Shown piece by piece: positions 1-6,957 of a DNA stretch of 8,227 nt. Source of the stretch: Pseudomonadota bacterium (GTDB lineage Bacteria > Desulfobacterota > Desulfovibrionia > Desulfovibrionales > Desulfovibrionaceae); contig JAFABC010000215.1 of the NCBI GenBank assembly GCA_023426275.1, forward strand, positions 1-8,227, in the 5' to 3' direction. The stretch's first letter is position 1, and every line of letters begins with the position of its first letter. The position numbers and the translations under genes are program-made. A model generated the notes under the pieces. That model made no database searches, was not told the DNA's origin, and worked only from the letters and a program-made list of their open reading frames with translations.

Positions 1-59
1 AACAGGCACAGGTTCCGTCGCCAAACGCACGACCACCCGGCCGACCAGACGTCCGCGCC
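1..59. other. Non-coding left flank
   Basis: This short stretch lies beyond the repeat that follows the PilT-family gene. I see no start codon with a ribosome binding site and no reading frame that continues a recognisable protein. Read on the minus strand, it has a patchy resemblance to the flank beyond the other repeat copy: both contain a GGTCG..CGGGTGGTC stretch and a CGTTTG. The related sequence may therefore extend past the identical core. Confidence 0.5.
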
Positions 60-117
60 CCCCTTTCGGGAGGGTCCGGGAGGGGGTGACCCCCTCCCGG
101 CCGCCGGAGGCATCTTC
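60..117 (-). repeat. 58-bp inverted repeat, left copy
   Basis: Read on the minus strand, this copy begins GAAGATGCCTCCGGCGGCCG and ends CGAAAGGGG. It is identical over 58 bases to positions 8087-8144 on the plus strand, so the two copies form an inverted pair about 8 kb apart. It starts 10 bases after the stop codon of the PilT-family gene and has the same orientation as that gene, as the right copy has to rubredoxin. The placement suggests a dispersed post-gene element (terminator or REP-like unit) rather than a transposon end, because no transposase lies between the copies. From memory, similar GAAGATGCCTCCGGCGGCC units are common in Desulfovibrio genomes; I could not check this. Confidence 0.9.
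76..100 (-). terminator. Hairpin after the PilT-family gene
   Basis: An 11-bp perfect GC stem (CCGGGAGGGGG paired with CCCCCTCCCGG) closes a 3-base loop. It lies 27 bases after the pilT-like stop codon, inside the 58-bp repeat. A second mini-hairpin, CCC-GAAA-GGG with a GNRA-type tetraloop, follows on the same strand at 61-70. There is no T-run directly after either stem, so this is not a textbook intrinsic terminator. It could halt polymerase together with other factors or protect the 3' end of the mRNA. The hairpin is seen in the sequence; the role is inferred. Confidence 0.6.
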
Positions 118-127
118 ATCTTGCTGC

Positions 128-1369
128 CTATGGCCGGCTCTTGTTCATCTGCGCCACCAGTTCTTCCAGGGGCGCTTCGTCGCCGATACGGTAGAGCCCG
201 GGGGCTTCGGGCAGGTCGTTCGCTGCGGCCACGCGGTCAAGCGGGGCGTGGGGGGCGCGCGGGGGCTGGCCGGCGTGGGGCTGGACGGTTTCACGCGGGG
301 GCGGCAGGGGCGCGTCCGCGGCGCGGGGCCGCGGCGCGGACTGGATACCCGGCCGAAAGGCCACGGTCGGCGGCGTCAGGTTGGGCTTGGCTTCCAGGAA
401 ATCCTCCCGGTAGCGTTCGAAGGTGAACATGCCTTCGCCGCGTCCGGCCTGCTGGATGCTTTCGAGCTGATTGAACCGGTTTTCCCGGATGATGTTTTTG
501 ACCGAGTTGTTCGAGCGCACCACCGAAAGCACCGGGGCGCGAAAGCCCACCTTGGGCAGGATCTCCATGTGCTGCACCACCACGGCGCCCAGGCAGGAGG
601 CGATCTGCGCCCGGGCGAAGTCCTGGGCCCCCTCGCCGAAGGCGTTGCACAGCCGCAGGAGCGCTTCCTCGGGCGTGCCGGCGTGCAGGGTGGCGATGAC
701 CAGATGGCCGGCCTCGGCGGCGTTGATGGTCAGGCGCATGGTTTCCGGGTCGCGCAACTCGCCCACCATGATGACGTCGGCGTCCTCGCGCAGCACGTCG
801 AGCAGGCCTTGTTCGAAGGTCGGGAAGTGCGTGTCCAGCTCCCGCTGGTCCATGAGGGCCTTGTCCGAAAAAAAGCGATATTCGATGGGGTCTTCCAGGG
901 TGATGACGTGGCAGGCCCGGGTCTGGTTGATTTCGCGGATCATGGCCGCGATGGTGGTGGATTTGCCGTTGCCCGTGGGGCCGCAGATGAGGATGAGGCC
1001 GTGGGGCAGGGCGCACAGCTCACGCAGGGACGGATGCAGGTTGAGGGCTTCGAAATCCGGCACCACGGCGGGCAGGAAGCGCACGGCCAGCCCCATGCCC
1101 TCGGCCGTGTAGAAGGCGTTGAGCCGCATTTGCGCCGCCTGCAGGGAGGCGGAGAAGTCCACGGACCAGCGTTCGGCCAGCTGTTGGCGTTGGCGGTCGG
1201 TGGTGAGTTCGCGCAGCAGGGCGCCCAATTCGGCATGCTCGAAAACGATCTCCCGCTGAAAGTAGAGATGGCCGTTTTTGCGCACGGCCACGGGCTGGCC
1301 GCCACGGATGTGGAGGTCGGTGATGCCGCTTTTCACACAGGTGGTGACGAGTTTGCTGAATTTTTCCAT
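128..1369 (-). CDS. pilT: PilT/PilU-family ATPase with proline-rich C-terminal tail
   Basis: This 413-aa protein belongs to the secretion-ATPase family whose hexamers sit under type IV pili and drive retraction. The N-terminal domain (about 1-105) opens with the family's KSGITDLH stretch. The ATPase core follows: Walker A GPTGNGKST at 130-138, Asp box LEDPIE at 158-163, Walker B with VGELRDPET at 202-210, and His box GHLVIATLHAGT at 221-232. SVKNIIRE at 289-296 stands where PilT proteins carry AIRNLIRE, a motif needed for retraction. After GEGMFTFERYRED (about 311-323) the usual helical end is missing. A Pro/Ala/Arg-rich linker (about 332-378) leads to a short acidic end, APLEELVAQMNKSRP. I chose the ATG at 1369 because it begins the family N-terminus; the frame stays open further upstream but overlaps the preceding gene. 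It lies 14 bases after the alpha-2-macroglobulin stop, and a GAGG overlapping that TGA is the only ribosome-site candidate, 12 bases away, so translation is probably coupled. No other pilus gene is in view. PilT versus PilU cannot be settled here. Confidence 0.93.
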   Translation of the reverse strand: MEKFSKLVTTCVKSGITDLHIRGGQPVAVRKNGHLYFQREIVFEHAELGALLRELTTDRQRQQLAERWSVDFSASLQAAQMRLNAFYTAEGMGLAVRFLPAVVPDFEALNLHPSLRELCALPHGLILICGPTGNGKSTTIAAMIREINQTRACHVITLEDPIEYRFFSDKALMDQRELDTHFPTFEQGLLDVLREDADVIMVGELRDPETMRLTINAAEAGHLVIATLHAGTPEEALLRLCNAFGEGAQDFARAQIASCLGAVVVQHMEILPKVGFRAPVLSVVRSNNSVKNIIRENRFNQLESIQQAGRGEGMFTFERYREDFLEAKPNLTPPTVAFRPGIQSAPRPRAADAPLPPPRETVQPHAGQPPRAPHAPLDRVAAANDLPEAPGLYRIGDEAPLEELVAQMNKSRP

Positions 1370-1383
1370 GGCGGTTTCGCGCC

Positions 1384-4300
1384 TCAGTTGGTCGGACCGG
1401 TCACGGTCAGTTTGGAGATGGGGCCGCTGGCGCGCAGTTGCGGGGCGTACATGGCCTCGGCCTGGGCCGGGGGCACGGTGAAGCTGCCCGGGGTGACGGC
1501 GCGCAGCAGGGCGTAGGCGACATGCCACTTATCGTCGGACAGGTCGGTGAAGGTCAGGGTGCGGTCGTCGCGCAGGTCCAGGTAGCCTTCGGTTTCCGCC
1601 TCGGCCGTATCCATCCAGGGCAGCCGTTCGGTGGTGGACAGGCGCGGGTTTTCCACTTCGAGCCCGGCCGGCAGCAGGTTTTCCAGCACCACGTTGGCCA
1701 CGGGCCCCTTGGTGGCGCGCACGGCGAAGCGGACCACCACCAGCGCCCCCTGCGGCACGGCGTCACCGACAAGCGGCTTGCCGTCGCGGCTGAGGAAGGT
1801 GCGCGAGATTTCTAGGCCGGCCGCCTGCGGGGCGTAGGCCGCCGGCGTCGGCACGGCCCGGGTGCGCACGCTGTAAAAGGCCGCCCCGGGGGTGAAACCC
1901 TGGCCCAGCTCGAAGCGCAGGTCGCCGGATTGGGGCAGGCCGCGCAGGCTTAAGACCTTCTCGCTGGTGAAATCCGCCAGCACGCCGCTTCCGGCGTAGA
2001 GCACGCCGGAGAAGGGCGGCCTGGCCTGCTGCCGGGCGTAGTATTTGCCAAGGGCCAGCAGGGCGAAGGCGTTTTCCTGGGTGGAGGGGTAGGGTTCGCC
2101 TTCGAGCAGCCGGCCGACCTCGCCGGCCAGCGCGCCCAGGCGCGGATCGCCCGGGGCGGCGTCGAGCAGGGCCGACAGGAACAGGGCCTTGTCGCGCAGC
2201 GGCGAGGCGAGGTTGCCGCCGGTTTCCTTGGGGATGTCGTCGGCCGGGGCCGGGCCGGACGTGAGCCGGTCGGCCGTCTGGGTGTTGCCGATGGCGGCGT
2301 AGGCCGCGCCGAGCAGTCCCCGGGCCTCGGGCGGCAGGGCCCGGGCCTGGGTGTCGCGCAGGTTGTCCATGGCCCCGATGTCGGCCCGGCCGGCCTTGGC
2401 CTGCACGAACAGGGCGTAGGCGGCCAGGGTCAGGCCCTTGGCCTTTTTGAGGTCGGCCTCCCGGCCGGTCCGGCCGGCGAAGCGCAAGGCCTGGGTCAGG
2501 ACGTCGCGGTCCACGGGGTAGCCGGCCCGGGCGGCCTCGGCCAGAAAGTGCGTGGCGTAAAGGCTCATCCAGGCCTGCGGCTCGTCGCCGCCGGGCCACA
2601 TGGAAAAGCCGCCGTTATAGAGCTGCATGCCCGTGATGCGCCGGATGGCCGCCTGGGCCATGGCCTGGGGAGAGTCGCCGGCAAAGGCCCCCGGGTCCAG
2701 GGACCGGGCCAGATCGGCGAAGTAGAGCAGGGGAAAGGCCCGGGACACGGTCTGTTCCAGGCAGCCGTAGGGATAGGCCAGAAGCGCCTTGAGGTTGCCG
2801 GTGAAGCGGATCAGCGGAAACCGGCCGACCGTGACGTCGAGGCGGGCCGTGCCCGGCACGAACTCGCTGGAAGCCAGATTGGGCACGGTGAGGCTGGCCG
2901 CTTCCAGGGCGCCCGAGCGCACGGTGGTGCGCGGCGGCAGGGGCGAGCGCACGGCGACGCGGGCCGCGTCGGCCGAGGATTCGCCGCCGCCGGAGGCGGC
3001 CACGGAAAATTCCGCCACGCCTTCGGCCTCGCCGGCCGTGACCGGAAAGCGCACCGTGGCCGTGGCCCCGTTGGCCAGCTGCACGTGCTGGGAGGAGGTT
3101 TTCACGCGCACCGGTCCGGTGGCGGTCAGGGACACGGCGAAGTCGCCGTCCTTGCCGGTGTCGTTGCGCACGGTCACGGGGATGTCGGCCGTGTCGCCGA
3201 AGGCCAGGAACCGGGGGAACGAGGGCAACAGCACGAGCGGGCTCTTGACCAGCGTGCGCGTCTCGGTCGAGGCGAAGCGCCGGCCCGAGATGCCGGCGGC
3301 CATCAGGCGCACCTGTCCCTGGAATTCCGGGATGTCGAAGCGGACCTCGGCCTTGCCCGTGGGGCCCACGGACACCGGGCCGGACCAGGAGGCCACGGTG
3401 CGCGGGGACGGGCTCTGGGAGCGCACGAAGTTGGACAGGTCTTCCAGGGAATCGCCGCCGCCGGCCAGGGCCTTGCCGAGCAGGGGCGGCACCTCGGGCA
3501 GCAGCAGGGAGAAGGTGTCGCTGGTGTCCACCTGCAACTGGCGCTTGGCGTAGAAAAAGGCGAACGGGTCGGGCGTCTTCTGGGCGATCAGCTGCAGGAT
3601 GCCTTCGTCCACGGCGGCCACGGTCACGATGCTGCCGGCCGGGGCGGACACCTCGGCCGTGAGCGTTTTGCCCGGGCGCATGGTGTCCGGCGCGGTCACG
3701 GCCAGGGGCAGGCGGCCCGAGGCCTTGTCCACGGGCATGGGGCAGGCGCCAAAGGCCCGTGAGGGCTCGCCTGTGGTCACGTCCCCGGCTTTTTTGACCA
3801 GGGTGGCCGTGACGTAGACGCCGGGCATGTACGCGGGTTTGACCGGGATGACGATCTCGCCGGTGTTGCCGGACAGGGACAGGACCTGGACGTCGTGGAC
3901 GCCCGAGCCCTCGACGGTCACGAGCATGCGGCCGGCAAAGGGCGCGCGCACCTGGAACCGGGCCGATTCCCCGGAGGCGTAGGCGGCCTTGTCGGGCTTG
4001 AGTTCCAGCCGGGCCGGATTTTCCATGGCCCAAGGCGAATAGCCGAAGCCGCCGGCGTAGAATTCCACCTGCGCGCCCGCGCCGCTGGCCGGGTCGGCCA
4101 GGGCCACCCGGTAGCTGCCAAAGGACGGCGGCGTGAAGGACACGGCCCCCTTGCCGGCCTTGGCGGCCACGGTGCGCGTTTCGACCACCTTGGGATCACG
4201 CACGGATTCGTACTGGAAGGAGCCGTCCGGGCCCTTGCGCAGCACGGTCTGCCAGGTGTCGCGGTAAAGCGTGGCCGTCAGTTGCGGCGTGTCGACAAGG

Positions 4301-6834
4301 GCGCCTTCGGGCGAGACCACCACGTAGTCGAAGCGCAGGGGCTGGCCGGGCGTGGCCGCCTGACTGGGCAGGCGCCTCAGGCCTGGGTAGGCGGCGTAGA
4401 CATGGACCGGCATCCGGGCCAGCCCCGTGACGCCGCGTCCGCCGCCCTCGCGCACCCGGGCCGTGAAAATGGCTTCCAGGGCGGCCGGCGGCGACAGGTC
4501 CTTGGGCACATCGGCCTCGAAGGAGGCATGGCCCTCGCCGTCGAGGTTGCCGCTGGTGTCCAGGATTTCCGTATCCTCGAAGCTGCGTTCCGGGTCGCCG
4601 AACACATAGTCGGCGTAGCCTTTCGGGGCGAAGGTCGCCTTGACCAGCCGGGCCCTGGCCTCCACGGGCAGATCCGAGCCCGGCGCGCCAAAGAGGTAGC
4701 GGCCGGTCACGGCAAAGGGCAGCTTCTGGCCGGGATGGCCCATGGCGTCCTCGTTTTTGACCGAGACGCTGATGCGGTCGGGCACGAATTCCTCGACCTG
4801 GAAGCGGTACTGGCCAATGGTCGTGCCGGCGGTTTCGATGGTCAGGGAATAGGCCCCGGTGAGGGACTGGCGCGGCAGGGGCTGGCGCAGGGTGAGCACG
4901 CCCTCGGCCCCGGTGACGGTGGCCCGGCGGCTGATCTTGCGGCCCTGGGGATCGAAAAGGGTCACGGTCACGGGCATGGACGGCGGCACGCCAAGCCGGG
5001 TGTCGCGCACCACGGCCAGCCCTTCCAGGGTCTCGCCCGGCCGGTAGATGTCGCGTTCGCCGTAGACGAAGGCCGTGTAGCCGGCGTCGGGCATGACCGC
5101 CCCGGCAATGTCGAGGCCCGTGGTGTCCACCCGGAAGCGGTCGTAGAGCAGATAGCTCGTGTCCGCGCCCTTGCGCACGATGACGAGGTAGGGTCGCTTG
5201 TCGCGCAGCAGTTTCGGGGCCACTTCGGCCCGGAACAGGCCCTTGGCGTCGGTGGTGCCGGCGGCCAGCTCCTGGTTCTGGTAGGAGAGCACCCGCACGT
5301 TGGCCCCGGCCACGGGGGCCAGGGTGGAATAGGAGGCCGCCCAGACGAGCAGGTCGCCCTGGCCGGCCTTGGCCACGAGGCCGATGTCGGTGATGAGCAC
5401 GTAGCGCTGGAAGCCCTGGAACTTGCCGGGCACGTTCACGGCGACGCGGTACAGGCCCGGCTCCTGGCCCAGGATGTATTTCTCCAGATTGACCGGGGTG
5501 ATGACGGCAGTATTGTTCTTGTAGCGCAGGGGGATGCGTTCGTTGACCAGCCGGTCGCCGAAGCTGCTGTTGATGCCGCCGCCCTCGAAACTGTCGTCAA
5601 AGGCGGAGTAGGTGGTGGTGAAAAAGGGAAACAGGTTGTTGTAGTAGACGCGGTCGACGGTCAGTTCGGCGGCGTTGGTGTTGATGCTTTTGAGGGCGAG
5701 GTTCTTGTAGCCGTTTTTCGACAGGAACATGCCCTGGTCCTGGAAATCGACCATGGGATCGAGATCGGGCACGCGCACGTCGCGGCGCACGGTTTCGTCG
5801 AGGACCGCGCCGTCGGCGGCGGTCAGGCCCTGGCGCAGGGTCACGGCGTATTCCTGGCCGGGCGCGAAATTGCCGGACAGCACCAGCTCCGCGCCATCGG
5901 CGGCCAGGGACGTTTCCACGGCCGGCTCCACGGTGACGTGGCTGGTGGTGGCCTCGTCGGCGGCCACCGGCGTGGAGAAGGTCAGGCGCAGGCTGGCCGC
6001 GCCTTCCTGGGACTCGGCCTTGACCGTGCGCAGGCGCAGATGCGGATCGAGGGCCACGGGGATGACGGCCACGGCCTCGCGGCCCAGGGCGATGTCGCCT
6101 TTTTCCGGGCGCAGGCCCGGAGCGATGACGATCTTCACCTCGCGCTGATCGGCGGTCTTTTGGATGGGGTCCGAGACGAAGCCGATCTTCTTGGACGGAT
6201 AGGTGGTGGTCAGGGATACGGCCACGGGCTTGTCCGGCGACCGGGGATCGAGCAGGGCGATCTTTTCGGCCAGGGTCTTGGGGTCCACGGTCCGGTTGAA
6301 GACCGCCTGCCCGCGCACCACCACCATGGCCCCGCCTTCGGAGGCGGGTTCGAGATGGGCCGTGAGCCGTCTGGCCTCGAAGGCGCCGTGGGACACCCGC
6401 CAGACGGTCTGGCCGGCAAGCTGCTCCGTGGCGGGCAGGAAGCCGCCGCCGGCAAAGGTGAGGGTGTAGGTCTTGGCCGGGGCGAAGCCGTCGGCGGGCT
6501 CGAAGCGCAGCATCCAGGGCGAGGCCCAGGTCCAGCGGCCGGTCAGGGGCGGATCGAGCACGGCGGGCGCGGCCTGGGGCTCGGCGCCGGCCTGCGCGCC
6601 GGGCACGGGGCGGTCAAAGGCCGCCAGCAGGTAGCGTCCGTGCTCGGGGTCCAGGCCGACGCCGAGCAGGCGCACCGGCGCGGCGGCCACGCCGGCCTTT
6701 TCCATCGCCGGCGCGGAGGACGGGGAGGGCTTTCGCAGGAGCAGGAAAAATTCACCGAGGGCGATGCAGCACAGCACCACGATGAGAACGTTTTTCAAAC
6801 GGGCGCGCGAACCATCCGGGTGCGTGTCGTTCAT
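1384..6834 (-). CDS. Bacterial alpha-2-macroglobulin with thioester (protease trap)
   Basis: This 1816-aa protein is a large relative of E. coli YfhM (about 1650 aa). Such periplasmic proteins let a protease cut a bait region, then trap it through a reactive thioester. Residues 15-33 form one hydrophobic segment after a positively charged start. No lipobox is present (the Cys-Cys pair is preceded by Leu), so it looks like an inner-membrane signal anchor rather than a lipoprotein. Macroglobulin-type beta domains follow, with the A2M hallmark YGERDIYRPGE (DIYRPGE at 595-601) and AVDEG at 1074-1078. The thioester motif CLEQ is intact at 1358-1361, inside a domain with GGFSMWPGG near 1410. A standard C-terminal domain (about 1700-1816) contains ENLLPAGLEVENPRL and ends APQLRASGPISKLTV. 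The loop at about 1114-1145 is Gly/Ser/Pro-rich and may be the bait. The ATG at 6834 has a strong AAAGGAGG five bases upstream. E. coli yfhM lies next to pbpC; here the next gene is PilT-like. The family is near certain; the target proteases are unknown. Confidence 0.97.
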   Translation of the reverse strand: MNDTHPDGSRARLKNVLIVVLCCIALGEFFLLLRKPSPSSAPAMEKAGVAAAPVRLLGVGLDPEHGRYLLAAFDRPVPGAQAGAEPQAAPAVLDPPLTGRWTWASPWMLRFEPADGFAPAKTYTLTFAGGGFLPATEQLAGQTVWRVSHGAFEARRLTAHLEPASEGGAMVVVRGQAVFNRTVDPKTLAEKIALLDPRSPDKPVAVSLTTTYPSKKIGFVSDPIQKTADQREVKIVIAPGLRPEKGDIALGREAVAVIPVALDPHLRLRTVKAESQEGAASLRLTFSTPVAADEATTSHVTVEPAVETSLAADGAELVLSGNFAPGQEYAVTLRQGLTAADGAVLDETVRRDVRVPDLDPMVDFQDQGMFLSKNGYKNLALKSINTNAAELTVDRVYYNNLFPFFTTTYSAFDDSFEGGGINSSFGDRLVNERIPLRYKNNTAVITPVNLEKYILGQEPGLYRVAVNVPGKFQGFQRYVLITDIGLVAKAGQGDLLVWAASYSTLAPVAGANVRVLSYQNQELAAGTTDAKGLFRAEVAPKLLRDKRPYLVIVRKGADTSYLLYDRFRVDTTGLDIAGAVMPDAGYTAFVYGERDIYRPGETLEGLAVVRDTRLGVPPSMPVTVTLFDPQGRKISRRATVTGAEGVLTLRQPLPRQSLTGAYSLTIETAGTTIGQYRFQVEEFVPDRISVSVKNEDAMGHPGQKLPFAVTGRYLFGAPGSDLPVEARARLVKATFAPKGYADYVFGDPERSFEDTEILDTSGNLDGEGHASFEADVPKDLSPPAALEAIFTARVREGGGRGVTGLARMPVHVYAAYPGLRRLPSQAATPGQPLRFDYVVVSPEGALVDTPQLTATLYRDTWQTVLRKGPDGSFQYESVRDPKVVETRTVAAKAGKGAVSFTPPSFGSYRVALADPASGAGAQVEFYAGGFGYSPWAMENPARLELKPDKAAYASGESARFQVRAPFAGRMLVTVEGSGVHDVQVLSLSGNTGEIVIPVKPAYMPGVYVTATLVKKAGDVTTGEPSRAFGACPMPVDKASGRLPLAVTAPDTMRPGKTLTAEVSAPAGSIVTVAAVDEGILQLIAQKTPDPFAFFYAKRQLQVDTSDTFSLLLPEVPPLLGKALAGGGDSLEDLSNFVRSQSPSPRTVASWSGPVSVGPTGKAEVRFDIPEFQGQVRLMAAGISGRRFASTETRTLVKSPLVLLPSFPRFLAFGDTADIPVTVRNDTGKDGDFAVSLTATGPVRVKTSSQHVQLANGATATVRFPVTAGEAEGVAEFSVAASGGGESSADAARVAVRSPLPPRTTVRSGALEAASLTVPNLASSEFVPGTARLDVTVGRFPLIRFTGNLKALLAYPYGCLEQTVSRAFPLLYFADLARSLDPGAFAGDSPQAMAQAAIRRITGMQLYNGGFSMWPGGDEPQAWMSLYATHFLAEAARAGYPVDRDVLTQALRFAGRTGREADLKKAKGLTLAAYALFVQAKAGRADIGAMDNLRDTQARALPPEARGLLGAAYAAIGNTQTADRLTSGPAPADDIPKETGGNLASPLRDKALFLSALLDAAPGDPRLGALAGEVGRLLEGEPYPSTQENAFALLALGKYYARQQARPPFSGVLYAGSGVLADFTSEKVLSLRGLPQSGDLRFELGQGFTPGAAFYSVRTRAVPTPAAYAPQAAGLEISRTFLSRDGKPLVGDAVPQGALVVVRFAVRATKGPVANVVLENLLPAGLEVENPRLSTTERLPWMDTAEAETEGYLDLRDDRTLTFTDLSDDKWHVAYALLRAVTPGSFTVPPAQAEAMYAPQLRASGPISKLTVTGPTN

Positions 6835-6839
6835 ATCGC

Positions 6840-6847
6840 CCTCCTTT
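6840..6847 (-). promoter_or_regulatory. Ribosome binding site of the alpha-2-macroglobulin
   Basis: On the minus strand the sequence reads AAAGGAGG, then GCGAT, then ATG. This near-perfect Shine-Dalgarno site at 5-base spacing fixes the start at 6834. Confidence 0.85.
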
Positions 6848-6854
6848 GACGCCA

Positions 6855-6882
6855 GTCATACGCTGCCGGCGTTTTTTTTCAA
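6855..6882 (-). promoter_or_regulatory. Candidate sigma-70 promoter for the alpha-2-macroglobulin unit
   Basis: The minus strand carries TTGAAA (6882-6877), a 16-base spacer and TATGAC (6860-6855), close to the TTGACA/TATAAT consensus. Transcription would start near 6848, leaving a leader of only about 14 bases that begins almost at the ribosome binding site. The short leader is possible but unusual, so the call is tentative. Confidence 0.4.
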
Positions 6883-6946
6883 CCGCGCAGGTGGTCTGCG
6901 CCATGTTTGCAAAATGAAAAACGTCTGCTACGCGAAGACATTCGTC

Positions 6947-6953
6947 AAGGAGG
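6947..6953 (+). promoter_or_regulatory. Ribosome binding site of the exported protein
   Basis: AAGGAGG followed by CCCC and ATG decides the start at 6958. The same frame can be opened at a TTG at 6907, but that would put a charged, non-signal sequence in front of the export signal. Confidence 0.8.
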
Positions 6954-6957
6954 CCCC

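Larger units (their letters stand above)
6835..6957. promoter_or_regulatory. Divergent intergenic regulatory region
   Basis: This 123-bp gap separates the leftward alpha-2-macroglobulin unit from the rightward exported-protein unit, so it must supply at least the first promoter of both. It is much richer in A/T than the genes: it contains eight T in a row at 6872-6879 and an A-rich stretch near 6911-6920. The only convincing promoter is on the minus strand. On the plus strand I find only weak matches, such as TTGCAA at 6907-6912 followed 15 bases later by TACGCG. A search by eye for a sigma-54 site (GG and GC ten bases apart) failed. Confidence 0.6.

Noticed and set aside
86..1516. 476-codon open frame on the plus strand, opposite the PilT-family gene
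   Set aside because: It is an antisense shadow of a gene with intact Walker motifs. It begins inside the repeat and has no plausible ribosome site.
1370..1528. Upstream extension of the PilT-family frame by 53 codons
   Set aside because: The extra residues are an Arg/Pro/His-rich out-of-phase reading of the alpha-2-macroglobulin end, and the family N-terminus starts at the ATG at 1369.
3895..6849. 984-codon open frame on the plus strand, opposite the alpha-2-macroglobulin
   Set aside because: It is rich in Gly, His, Arg and Ala in the manner of antisense frames in GC-rich genes, has no family motif, and lies fully over a gene with strong domain evidence.
6850..6879. Terminator-like ACGCC...GGCGT stem followed by eight T on the plus strand
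   Set aside because: No plus-strand gene lies upstream to be terminated; the stem is 5 bp with a 14-base loop. The bases are better explained as the -35/-10 region of the minus-strand promoter.
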